A stretch of DNA of 64,000 nt, from contig NW_006768777.1 of NCBI RefSeq assembly GCF_000204055.1, positions 234,936 through 298,935 of the forward strand. Reading direction: 5' to 3'. Under the pieces are notes generated by a model. That model had not been told where the DNA came from. It did not search any database and worked only from the letters and a program-made list of their open reading frames with translations. Below are positions 23,813 through 35,294 of the stretch, one piece after another (the stretch's first letter is position 1; each line of letters begins with the position of its first letter). The position numbers and the translations under genes were made by a program. Source of the stretch: Melampsora larici-populina 98AG31. Its lineage: Eukaryota > Basidiomycota > Pucciniomycetes > Pucciniales > Melampsoraceae.

Positions 23813-25493
23813 CTACTGATACTCTCCCAAGATCCCAGCTTCTTCTTTTAACCAATTCCACTTATGAGCTGGTTTCATACAAAGAAAGAATGATGCCATG
23901 TCATCATCTTTTAAAATATTGGCCGCTTTGATGACATGTTCGGGTTTGAGTTCATCGTCACATCCCTTGTTGAAAATAGCCATTGCTTCTTGACGTTTTG
24001 GATGCTGTTCCAACTTCATCTTGGCAATTGCCATTCGATCGCTATCGGCTTTCTCCTCTAGATCCACTGCTCGATCGATCGACTGGGCTACTAGCTTGGG
24101 ACCAGTGGTACGAGATCGTTTGGTAGGTGGTTCTTTGTTGTCAGGGCTTCTCTTGCTACGGACAAACTTCAATTCAGGTGTCTCTTCTTCTTCTTCTTCC
24201 AATTGGCGTTTAGCAATCTTCAAATGCTTTGCAAACGGCCTAGCAGTCTTCTCCTATAATCATGATTGCGAAAATGAATCAGTAATGTTTGTCTGTTTTA
24301 GAATGGACTGTGTTAGTAGCACGGACCTTTTGTTTTTTCTTTTTAGGAGCAGGAGTAGGCTTTGTGTCAATCTCCTCACTACCAGCCTGTTCCTCTTCAT
24401 TCTTATTATCTTGATCCTCCAATGGTTCCGTAGCCATTCGTCTGATCGACTCGGTCGCGGACTGAATTGAAGCTATATGACGAAAAACAATAAAAAAATA
24501 AGTAAAATAGAAGACCCTTCAGATTGCTGATACACAGAAGAGAATATGGATGAAATCTTGAATAACTTACAATCTTCTTCGTCATTGTCTTCTTCATCGG
24601 GTTCTGGTGCAACTCGTTTTCCTTTTTGTTTCTTGCTTTGCGTTCCAAATCCTTCATCACCGTTTGCTCGTAAATGCTTTTGGGGCATTATTTGAGAGAC
24701 GGCTTGATACGCTGGAAAACCGTTATGCTTGATGGGTATTGCATCGGTGTTGCCGGACTTGAATTTCAAGAAAAGTAGTTTAACAAAGGGAAAGAGATTA
24801 GAAAATATGAGATGAATAACACGGTGAAGTCAGAGATAGTACTGACCACCTTGATCCATTGGTGCCACCAGTCGCTATCAGCATGCACAATACCTGTTGT
24901 CGTATCAACCCCAGGAGCTCCAGATGAATCCATGATCTTATCGAACGCCTTGAAAGTCGCTTTAAGCTGGTTTTGTAAGGTATGTAATTTCCAGAATAGT
25001 CAGCACAGATGAAGTTAAGATAGAAAAGGAATCAGAATGAAAGACTGACCTTTTGAATGTGATTCTTCAATCGAGTTAAAGGTTCCTTTGTATTCCATCG
25101 TTTGTTATAGTCGATGAGAACCTTGTTCCAGGCACCCGCCTTAAGGCCTCAATCGTTCCCATTTCCGAGTTCCACTTGATGGAGCATCTCATCGATTAAC
25201 CAGACTGTACATTTGTGCTTCCAACCACCACCGGTAGTGACGATCTCGTCATCTTCATCATCTTCTTCATTCTTCTCAACTAATTTAATTGATTCATCTT
25301 CATTGTTCTCATCAGTTGACTTCTTCTCACTGTTCTTCTTATTCTTCTTCTTTTCTTTTATCAGCTTGATTTCAGAGGCAGATTTTGATTTTTTGGTCGA
25401 TTTGTTTTTGATCGGAGCAGCTTTGGTTATTTTTGGTGGTTGATTGGTGACTTCTTCACCACTGCTATTGGTGTCTGATTTGTTGTCAGGCAT
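23813..25493 (-). pseudogene. Harbinger Myb/SANT-like accessory protein, one in-frame TGA
   Basis: In PIF/Harbinger elements a second, Myb/SANT-like protein helps bring the transposase to the ends and into the nucleus. This minus-strand gene starts at 25493 (MPDNKSDTNSS) and has a Lys-rich, nuclear-signal-like N terminus followed by an acidic EEDDEDDE tract. The Myb-like domain begins CTVWLIDEMLHQVELGN and continues GLKAGAWNKVLIDYNKRWN and LTRLKNHIQK, LKATFKAFDKI and SDWWHQWIK. A basic/acidic tail ends near FFLCMKPAHKWNWLKEEAG. Introns fall around 25047-24985, 24850-24760, 24560-24475 and 24325-24255. A TGA at 25149-25151 lies in the first part of the Myb domain with the same frame on both sides (CGA-to-TGA is possible). 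Confidence 0.72.
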
Positions 25494-25891
25494 GGTCGAG
25501 TTAAAGTCAAAGTGGTGAATATAGAGGGATGAAGGATGAAGGAAAGGAGTCAAAAGGATTATCGTGGTCAAGAGATTGGTGAAGTCGTATCACACTCTTG
25601 TGGGATTTTGTATGGTTTTTGATCGGTTGTGTTCGGTTTTTGTTGGTTTTGATGGGTGTTGTACGGTGGAAGGGGACTTGTCCGGATTTAAGAAAACAAT
25701 AGAAAGAAGAGAAATAGGAAAGAATTCACTCCAAGTCGATTCTAGAAATCGACCTATAATGCGATTTTTATAAGCATTCTGTACATTACAGAATGCTTGT
25801 AAATAAGTAACCAAACACGTTTTACACAAATCGATTTCTACTCTTTGTAAAATGCGATTTTTGGTCAGAAATCGCTTAACCAAACGTGCTC

Positions 25892-27963
25892 TCAACTTTT
25901 TTCAAATTTCTAGAAACAAGAATGATGTAAAAGAGAAAAAAAAGTAGATCAAATAAGAAATTTTAAGATTTTTGAGTGATTTTTTTTTAAAAAAAAAATG
26001 GTTAAATAAGCCATGAAAGACCAGATCAACAAATCTGATTAATTAAAGAAAAAGTGTTTTCAAAATTAGATATGTGTACATCAAAAGAATCAAGAAAAAA
26101 CCAAAATGAACAAATGAACAAATTCTCAATTAATTTAGAAACCAAAACAGACAATTCATGATGATGATGATCCTAAGGTGTGTTTGATGGTCAATGCCCA
26201 ACAAATTCAAGAACAATTACACTTTTCCAAAAAAAACCAATTGTCAACAAACCTGGTCTATACCAAAGCCTATGGGTTTTGTGATTCAAGTGATCATGAT
26301 CAGTATACTTTAGACTACAGGTGATCATCACTTTACACAGCAAGCTTATTAAGCTTACAGTAACTTAAAGTTTGATACAGGTTTAATATGAAGATCAACA
26401 AGTGCAAAAGGATAAAAGATGATTGGTTGTGGGTAAATCTGGCTTATTTGATTGGTTTATATTCCTATCTGCATACATACATACTGGCCAAAGAAAACCT
26501 CAGTGAGAACTTAGACCTTGATTCATGGGTTCGGAGTGGTGACAGATTTTCAAAAAAAAATCAAATCGGCTATAAGAACTTCTGAATAGGAAAAGAATCT
26601 TTCTTTCATCATCAAATCAGAGCAAGACTTATGAAGCCCCATTGACACTGCTAGTACTATACTGGCCCTGATTCGCGTATGTGAAAACTCGGTGAAATGT
26701 GTCAAATTCGATGTTTCCGTGATCGGAGAAAAAGAAGGATAAGAAATTTCTTACATACACGACTGAAAGTAAATTATTTTGTCTATATGAATTGAACAAA
26801 GAATTGATGAAGGATAAGAAGAAGAAGTAGAAGATATAATTCATTTGACTCAACTCAAATGCATATGTAGCTCAAACTGGAATGTAAAGAAATAAGATAA
26901 AGAAAGATTAAGAAGAAAGAAAAAGTAAATTGATCGGATGAACTAGTGAAAACTTGTAATTTGTAAAAGAAGTAAAAGTGTTGGGTCTTGAAAAGAGTTG
27001 AAATGCACGATTGATTAATGATTTGTGGAGAACAGAAAATCACAAGAAAGTCAAAGCTGAATGGGAATGCAAAAGAAGATCAAGAATAGAAAAAAGAAAA
27101 ATGAAAAAATGAAAAAAGTTGAATCAAGTTCCAGATGTTTCACCAAAACCAAACCATCGAATGAAAAAAAAACACACAAGTCAAGAAGATTTGTGACGAT
27201 CAATTTAGAGCATTGATCGACCGATCGACAATTCAATTGAAACAAAACCAAACTGGACTGAAAATCAAATCCATCTGGAATCTACACTCTTGATTCTTAA
27301 ATATCAAAACAAATCCAAAAACCCCGAAACAAATCCAAAAAAAATGTAAATCCCAATGTTCTTAACCACCAACGTCCCCCAAAAAAATAATAAAATCCTT
27401 CAAGTTAGGTTAGAAATCGAAATTGGAATCTAGATGTGTTAAGAAAAACACCAACTCACCTCGGAGAGTATTTTCATATGTAGATCGATTAAAAGAATGT
27501 AAGATCAGAAGATCCTACGAACAATTTTCAAACCATGACCCATGTTTTTTTTTTTTCAAATCGATCTTGTAAATAATTTCATAACCATCAAAACAAGACT
27601 AAAAAATTCAATCACGTAAGTCTGAAAAATTCGTGTGGTGTCAGTGTTTTACGCTGGTGAATTAGTTGAAGTTGTATAAGCTTCAAAGAAGATTACACGG
27701 ATTTTATTTTCAAATGAGTTTCGGTTTGTCATTAATTAAGAAAGAGCTTCTACATATCCATTCATCAGCCTTCTTTCAATACTTCTTTCTTTCTAAAATA
27801 AATTTTCTTTTGTAGATTTCCTTTCTTTTTTGTGATGACTTGAGTTGAAATGAATGAAAAAAACCAATCCAAAGCAGTCTCCCTAAAAACTTCCTGTATA
27901 TATAAATAAAAAGAAAGTGGACATGAATTGGATTTTGAATAACCAAAGAAAAAAAAAGATTTA
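25892..27963. other. 2-kb AT-rich intergenic region
   Basis: No gene is visible; all frames are short and low-complexity. It lies between the Harbinger element and the long upstream region of the SREBP-like gene. Confidence 0.5.
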
Positions 27964-28139
27964 CAGTCAAACCTGTGCAATTGCATAATTTGGGTGGAAG
28001 ACTTTTCCTATGCATTTTCACGGGTTATGCAATTCCATTGTCTAGTTTGGCGGTAAAAAGTATCAAGATCTAGGAATTTTTCTATGCATTGTCACAGGTT
28101 ATGCATCTGCGCAGGTATGCATTTGCACAGGTTTGACTG
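27964..28139. mobile_element. Mariner/pogo-like MITE, 176 bp, TA duplication
   Basis: The ends CAGTCAAACCTGTGCAA and its complement at 28123-28139 form a near-perfect inverted repeat of at least 22 bases. TA flanks both sides (27962-27963 and 28140-28141). The CAGT ends and TA duplication fit a non-autonomous Tc1/mariner (pogo-type) element. Inside, CTATGCATT-TCAC-GGTTATGCA occurs twice in direct orientation. It lies about 0.8 kb upstream of the SREBP-like gene. Confidence 0.8.
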
Positions 28140-28917
28140 TACATTTTTTCCAAAACGAAATTGAAGAAAAAAAAGATAAATTCAGTTTAGATATGTAGTA
28201 AGAATATGAGTCATTTTTTTAAAAAATGTGTAATCAAAAGAATTCTTAGTGATAAATTCAGATTACGAATGTTTTTTTCTAAAGCTAAAAGATAGAAATG
28301 TGATTGATGATGATGGAGAGAGAGAGAGAGATAAACCTAGATTTGGTGAATTGGATAATTGTAGGGTAAGTTTATCAATCAATCAAATCAATCAATCGAT
28401 TAATTGGTGAATTTGATTGAGAATTGAGAATTGAGAATGATACAAAGGGTGATTTACGATTTACCAAACCCACTTGCTTCAGTTACTTGCTTGGTATTCT
28501 TAATTTAACTTTTTTTTTTTCATTTCATTAACTATTCTTATCGAAAACAACTTGACTCGATTGACCCTTTGTAATTTGTTGTGATCTGTGTGTGTTTTTT
28601 GAATTAAGTTTTGATTTCTGATTTTTGATTTGGTGATTGGTGATTGGTTTTCTCAGTTAATTTATTGTTGGTTTCTTTTTGATGATCGACTTGTTTACTA
28701 TTGGTGAGTTGATTTCTTAACTTTTGTAAATCTATCTGTTGACTTACTTATTAACTTGTTAAATAGAAAATTAAAAGAAGTGTTTTGATGATAAGAGTAC
28801 AAATTGGTCAGTAGACTTTTGATTTCCAACTTCATTCATTCTCAACTTGACAACTGACATTTGAATTCACTCTGATTACTGACTACTAGTCTATACAGAT
28901 AAGTGACTGCCATCAAG
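28140..28917. other. Upstream region of the SREBP-like gene, with simple repeats
   Basis: This holds a GA microsatellite (about 28315-28332) and ATCA/ATTG-rich simple sequence (28370-28440). It probably includes the promoter and 5' untranslated region. I cannot point to a sterol-response element. Confidence 0.4.
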
Positions 28918-31900
28918 ATGAGTTTAGCTGAACTCTTTCATCATCATCATCATCTTCATCAACTTCAATCACCTCCAACTAATCAAGATCAACAACAACA
29001 ACAACCATCTAATCAAATCAAACCTAATCTTGATTCAAATCAACCTATTCCAACTTCAAATCTTCAATACTATTCACCTTCATCTTCTCATTCATCAAGA
29101 AGTTCAACTCAAACCAACTCTTCACCAAACCATCCTTCATCTCAATCCACTTCTTCACCTCCTACTGATCCATCTACTTCTTCAGATCATCCATCAATCG
29201 ATCATTTACATCATCATCATCTATACCATCATCATCATCATCTTTCAAAACCTATCCCATCAAAACCTACTGCTGATTCACTTTGGATCAATCTATCTCC
29301 TAGAAGTTCTTTTGATCTTAACTATTCTCATCATCATCAATCTATACCACCTCAACTTCAGTCTAATCAACAAATCAATCCGTTCTTCAATCCTTCTTCT
29401 TCTTCTTCGGAATTCATCAATAATCTCTCTACCAATCCTTCAGCTCTTAGTACTCCTATCGATCAACAATTTCAAAATCCATTCAACAATACCCCTCCTA
29501 CCAGATTACCCAATCATCCACCCACTTCAATCAATCCCTCACATCATCACATCAACAACAGCGAACAGCGATTACAAAAATGATCTCATTCGTCATCCAA
29601 CCTCAATCCGGCCTACTGCTAAAGTCAACACTCTTGCTAATCCTACTCCGATCATTCTTTCAACCGATCATCAGGCTTATCGGAACCATTCGATCATATC
29701 AGAACTTCAATCATTTCAACCCAATCATTCATCTATCGATCTTTTATCTAAATCAAATCTTCATACCCCAGATCAAATCAAATCCAAAAAATCATTTTCA
29801 AACTCACCTACTACTTCGATCATTACCCATCCTTGGAATCCTTCCTTAAATCAACAAACTTCGCCAAACCTTCAATCTACAAACATCCTTTCCGTTTCAG
29901 AATCACAACCAACTTCTATCCCGTTAAATTATTCTAACCCACCACGTATGTTTTCTCACTAAATCTAACACTTCTTTTTCGAAATTCTAAAGTCTGACTT
30001 TCTCCACTTTTCTTTTGTAGCTTACTCAAACCAATCTCAAGTCCAGTATAAATTGACCGATCCATCTTTAAATTCAAACTATCAGACTTCTACTACATCT
30101 TTACCTGTCTCGAGACCTAATCAACTAGGCCATCATCTTGTTCAGATCCCCGACCCTTCAAACCTTTTGTCCAACCCAGGCTCATGTATCTCAAACCAAC
30201 CGATCATTGAAGAATCCGGTCACAGTCAGTCTTTTCTTTCGTGATTTCTAAAACTGATGCTGATTATTTTGGGTTCAAACAGATGCGGTTGAAAAAAGAT
30301 ATCGTAATAATATCAATAGTCATATTGCTGCTTTGGCTGATTTAGTACCGGCACTTCAACATCTTCGAGCTTTACCATCGGCTGCTACCTCTAGACGTCA
30401 TTCTAGTCAGTTTATTGTTTCTACAAGTGCGATTGGGAAGATTCCTGCGGGATTGGTGGATGGAGTGAAAGCTGCTACTAAGCTTAGTAAGGGTAATATC
30501 CTTAGCAAAGTGGGTGGTTTGATCATTTCTTCAATTTGTATCTTGCACAATCACGATCGCTGACTTTTTTTTAATGTATTTTCATACAGAGTGTTGATTA
30601 TGTGAAACATCTTCTTCGTACGAGAAGTGAGATGCAAGAAGATTTGAATGATTTGAAAGAAATGATTCGATTAAGAGTAGATGGAGGACAGATCTTGATA
30701 CTTGAATGGGAAGAAAAAATCAATTCAAAGGTACCCGAAAGAGAAAGACAAAGGATGATGGAACAAAATGAAGTAGAAGAAGAAGGAGATGATGAAGAAG
30801 AAGTTGGAAAAGGTTTGATGGCCAATGGAAGTAAGAGACGTAAAGTTTCAGATCAAGCTGATTCACTTGGATTGACTAAAGGAAGAGGAACTATGAAATC
30901 CGGTTTGATGAATAAGCAACAAAAGAAGGCTTTGAATCATTTGTTACCTCCTACTTTGCCTATCAGTTTTAATTCTCAACAACTTCATTCTACTAGTTCT
31001 CCATTACATTCAGATGGATCTAATTCAAGTCATCATCATCCAACTCTTTCACTTGATCCATCACATCGAATCGAAGAATTAGATATCTTTAAACCTACTC
31101 AATCTATTCCAAGACATTCACAGTATCCAGAAACGTATCAACCGACGCAAGATTTCTTAAACCAAAGTTTTATCAATCCATTTCAATCTAATCTTTCACA
31201 TTTACCTCCTACTAATCTTTTGGCTGTCTCGATGGGCTTATCATTCGCTCTTGGATCGGTTTATCATTATTATCAAATGAAAGCTTTTACAAGTCCTTTA
31301 TACACTCCTTCGACTACTACGAATCCTCCTTCTGATGATCTGACTACTTATCATCCAGACAGTTGTGGTCATCATCGAGTCGGATTTGGAAAACTTGGAG
31401 TTCTTGATCGTGGATTGATGAGAGCTGGAATCGAAACTGTTTCGATGGCTTCAATGGTTTTTGTTTTGTTGGTCTTGTTGAAACCAGAGTTTTTGTTAAG
31501 TTTTATGAAGCCTTCTTATCGTCTTTCGAGTTGCACTAAAACCAAAAACCAAAAAAAGAAGAAGGATTTAGTGAAACAAGAAGAAGAAGATGATGATCGA
31601 GTGATAGATGAAGATGATTACAAGAGCCTCATGAAGAGAGTTGATGGACAGATTGGGATGTTGGGCTTTGGAGTGGAATGTTTTAAAGGTTTAGGTCAAT
31701 TATCTATCTTTTTAGGCTTTCCTCAATTTTTGTTTCTTTCAAGTTTGAGAATCAGTTTAGGTTATGAAAAAGAAAAGAAGAAGAAAATTAAGATTTGGTT
31801 GAGGATTGCAGAACTTGAAAGCTTGAATGGTATGTTCCGTTTTTTCTCTCTGGGTTCTTTTTTTTTTGGTTGGTTTCTAATGTGATTTTTTTTTTGACTT

Positions 31901-33191
31901 AGGACTTAATCAAGTTTCGTTTTTTTGTCGATTCTTGACGGCTTTAAAGTTGTTTAATTTGATTGATTGGAAGATGGAAAAGCAAGTTGAAGGGAATCAA
32001 AGGAATCAAGAAGTGATCCGATTGATGATTATCCTTTCATTACATCTTCGGAACCTGATGGGTCCAGATAATTTGATTAGTCAAACACTTTGGAATCGAG
32101 CCAAGGAAGTTTCAGAAGAAAGTATCGATCAGAAATCGGGTTTGGTCAAGGAAGATCTTAAGGCAGATTTGATGAGTGGTGAAAATGATTCAAAGTGGGA
32201 AACCCAACAAGTTTTAAAGTTATCGTACTCGGAAGTTTCTAGGTTGATAAAAAGTTCCAAAAGTTCATACAGCTTACTTTCAACTCAACCGAATCGAAGA
32301 AGAAAAAGCATAATTCAAGAAATCTTGTTGATCCGATCTGAAATCGAATTAATTGAAATCTGGTCCCGAATCTTTGTTTCGACGATCAAAAAGACCACTC
32401 GGATTGAAACCGATCAAAGTAGATTAAGTCAAGATTTCAGGTTAGATTCGATTGATGAATTGCCTACTAGATTAGAAGAAGCTGGAGATCATTATGCTTT
32501 ACAGGTTTCGGCAGGTAGATTGGTGGTAGAAGAATCGATTGAAAAGATTTGTGTGATGTTAAGATCACAACTTAGAGATAAAGGGGATAAAGGGAATGAT
32601 AGGTTGGATCAGATGGCTAGGTTGACTAGAGGAGTTTGGAGCTTGGCGTTTGGGAGGAAAGGGGTGGCGAAGGAAGTGGGAAATGAATTGGTTATGGAAA
32701 AAGAAAATGGCAGTCAGGATGGGGATCAGGATGGGGTGTTGGGATCGGTTGAGGCTTATGTTGAGTTGATTATGAAGACTGAAGCGAAAGATCAAAAGAA
32801 ATGGTTCAAGAAGAAGAAGCAGCGGGAAGAATGTATATTGAAAGAAGAAGAAGAAATGAAGATTTGTACGGTGGATAGGTTGGCTTGTTTGACCATTAAA
32901 TGGTTAACGATTCGTAGGATGCATTTACTAAAAACAGTCTTACCACATCAACCTTGGTATTCTTCTTCTTCCTCTTCTTCTTCTTTTGAGAAAGAAGAAA
33001 TGATTGAAAGAGTTGAAGAAATGAAAAGCTTGATGATCGGATTAGAGCTCGAATTGAATGGTGAATTGAATGGATTATCGACTAAACAATCGGATGAATC
33101 GATTTCTAATGGGGAAAGTAAAGAGTATGATTTGGGTATGGCTTTGAAGGATTGTGGGGTATCTGTGGAGATTATTGAGGGGTTTTTGTAG
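28918..33191 (+). CDS. SREBP-type bHLH membrane-bound transcription factor (1,310 aa)
   Basis: This looks like a sterol-regulatory-element-binding protein homologue (fungal Sre1 type), a factor held in the ER membrane and released by cleavage. Exons 28918-29449, 29505-29945, 30021-30224, 30283-30509, 30590-31829 and 31903-33191 total 3,933 nt with no stop. The N terminus is rich in His, Gln, Ser and Asn. The bHLH begins NAVEKRYRNNINSHIAAL, with the Tyr of the ERRYR/EKRYR motif that is diagnostic of SREBP, and the second helix KLSKGNILSK-SVDYVKHLL spans intron 4. Two hydrophobic segments (LLAVSMGLSFALGSVYHYY, about 31215-31275, and MASMVFVLLVLLKPEFLL, about 31445-31500) fit the membrane hairpin. 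A long C-terminal regulatory region follows. Intron 1 is inferred from the frame change. The sterol or hypoxia role is family knowledge. Confidence 0.88.
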
Positions 33192-33238
33192 ATGGATTTT
33201 TTGGGTTTTTTTTGGAATGGGAAGACGAAAAAGGAAAA

Positions 33239-33288
33239 GGGGAAAAGGGAAACGGGGAAACGGGAAACGGGGAAACGGGTTTGGCGGG
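33239..33288 (+). other. G-quadruplex candidate in the 3' untranslated region
   Basis: Seven runs of three or four G separated by short AAA/AAAC/TTTGGC spacers lie 48-97 bases after the SREBP-like stop on the sense strand. The pattern satisfies the usual G-quadruplex rule. Any RNA role is inference. Confidence 0.5.
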
Positions 33289-33422
33289 TTTCCTCTTCTG
33301 TGTTTTTTTGGGTTTGTTTGTTTTTGGTTTTGGGTGCGGGTGCGGGTTTTTTGGTTTTGGTTTTGGTTCTTGAGATTGGTTTGGGTTTTTTTGAAAAAAA
33401 GTTAATGAGTTGATAATAATAG

Positions 33423-33510
33423 ATCAAGTAGTAAATCAAGTAGTAAATCAAATAGTAAATCAAATAGTAAATCAAATAGTAAATCAAATAGTAAATCAAA
33501 TAGTAAATCA
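33423..33510. repeat. 12-bp minisatellite, about 7.3 copies
   Basis: ATCAAATAGTAA is repeated in tandem; the first two copies read ATCAAGTAGTAA. It is non-coding; the open frames through it are artefacts of the repeat. Confidence 0.9.
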
Positions 33511-35124
33511 TCTGTGTGTGTGGTGTTTTTTTGTCTTATTTATTGATATCCAAAAAGAAAGAAAAGAAAAAATCCACCAAAAAATATTATATATTTCAAA
33601 AAAATCTAAAAAAAAAAATCCAAAAAAATGTTATTTTTCTTCTTTGTTTGTTTGAGTTTTTGTTTGTTTTTGTGTTTTTTGTGTGTTTTTGTTTGTTTTT
33701 TGTGTGTTTTTGTAAAATGAATGAAAGATGTGGTTATGAAAATTGGTTTGGTTTTGTTTAGGTCACTTTTTATGATTTTTGAAAAAAAAAAAATGAAAGT
33801 TTTTAAACTGGTTTTTATCAAATCATTTTATTGCTAATAGTAGGAAGTTTCTGATTTGAAATTTAAAAATCAAGTTTATATGAAAAAGCTTTCTTTTTTG
33901 GTCTTGGTCTTTGGGATAATTTTGGGTTTTCTGGGATTTGATTTCTGGGTTCTTGATTGTCATGATTGGCATGAATGTTTGGTATTGGGATTGGGATTGG
34001 GATTGGTAATGAAAACTTAAGTGGTATTTTTTGGGTTGGTCAAAGTATTTTTGTTTGATACTTGTTTTGGAAGTTTAGAGAAAATGATTTTGTGGTACCA
34101 TAAGAAAACTTACTTTGGTTTAGGAATCTGTTTGGTATTACATTGTATTCTCTAGTTGAAAGATTTTTTGTTTGGAACATGGAAATCATTTTTAAAATTG
34201 ATTGTGTAAGGTATAAAATGTTTAACTTCAACTTCATGAAATTTAAATCATTTCTGGTTTGAAAAAAAAAGAAAAATCGAAAAGTGGATTATTTATGACA
34301 TAAGTTTGATCAATTTTTTTCAATTTTTTGTTTTTCCTATCATTTTGTTGAAGAATTATTTTGTGAAATTCGATGTGATTTTGTTCTTCTTTCTCTCTTG
34401 GTTGGTAGAATTATTTTTCGTGTTTGATCTTGAAGATCTGTTGGATGAAAAAGTCTTTCTGTTTAATGTGATGAGAGGAATTATTTTACCTATTTTCATG
34501 GAATGAATGAGTTGGCTTGCTTTTGGATTCGTTTCTGGAACTTTTAAGCAGTTCCATTAATGATAACCGAAACATGTCGCTGCTGGTTTTACTCAACTCG
34601 ATCTCCAAAATTAACAATCATCACATTGTTAATGCAAGTCGAGCATACTATGGTCGTGAGCTTATCCATACATTACGTCGGACAGTCTTTTTTTATACCG
34701 CACGGCGGAGTGCGAATACGAACAGTGCTGCTGGCTATAATCTTGAGTCATCTTTTGCTTTTACTTTTGGTTGAAGTGCTTTTCTTTCATAAATTTTTTC
34801 TAGCAATTATTTTCTGATCTCACGGGTGTCAAATCAATAAGCGACGGCTAGATTCCCAATGATTCTTAATTCTCTTGTCTCAGCACGAAATGCTGATTGG
34901 CTGAAGTGTGATGGATGAGCTTTACATCACTTTATCTTGGTTTCGCATGTCTTGAAATAATGATAATTCAAAATTTCAAAAGCTTCTAGAAATGAAACTC
35001 AAAACTGCAAACAAACAGCCGGTAGAGGTGAAGCAATAGCTCAGCTCGAGTTTGCTTTCTCGTTTTCTTTCGTCAATAGTCCCAGCGCGAGGTGTTGGAA
35101 TCAGCTTGGGCTTGAATCTATGAG

Positions 35125-35132
35125 TATATAAA
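35125..35132 (+). promoter_or_regulatory. TATA box of zinc-finger gene 1
   Basis: TATATAAA lies 170 bases before the ATG. A TATAAAAA box sits 171 bases before the ATG of the paralogue, so position and motif are conserved in both duplicates. Confidence 0.6.
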
Positions 35133-35294
35133 GACGGCAAGATGACGATGGGATTTATTCTTCAGACAAGTCTTGTCTCAGCGCAATCTCCATCACGTTC
35201 ACAACCTTCAACGCTCATAACGCAAATCCAAAACAGAAACCTCAAGATAAATCAACCTACCAACCTTTCTACGCTTTGAACACCTAATACCACC

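Larger units (their letters stand above)
22075..25891. mobile_element. PIF/Harbinger two-gene DNA transposon (3.8 kb)
   Basis: Ends GAGCGCGTTTGGTTA (22075) and the complement of TAACCAAACGTGCTC (ending 25891) match at 14 of 15 bases. TCA directly flanks both sides (22072-22074 and 25892-25894), fitting the 3-bp duplication of Harbinger elements, although TWA is the usual preference. Inside are the two genes this superfamily needs, convergently arranged: a DDE transposase (+) and a Myb/SANT-like DNA-binding protein (-). Both are damaged by one in-frame stop. Confidence 0.82.
33192..34436. other. 3' flank of the SREBP-like gene: G-rich tract, minisatellite, AT-rich spacer
   Basis: No gene. The first 100 bases past the stop include a G-tract array (33239-33288), then GGTTTT-rich sequence to about 33395, then a 12-bp minisatellite (33423-33510), then T-rich low-complexity DNA. 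Confidence 0.5.

Noticed and set aside
24021..24470. Plus-strand 149-codon frame
   Set aside because: Antisense of the acidic/basic tail of the Harbinger Myb-like gene.
29580..29849. Plus-strand frame rich in Leu/Ile/Ser
   Set aside because: It is an alternative frame of SREBP exon 2 produced by TCA/ATC-rich sequence; splice phase supports the other frame.
33154..33413. Two plus-strand frames just after the SREBP gene
   Set aside because: They are low-complexity readings of the G-rich 3' flank with no start context or homology.
32948..33511. Minus-strand frame with YLIYYLIYY repeats
   Set aside because: It is a translation of the 12-bp minisatellite and the antisense of the SREBP gene.
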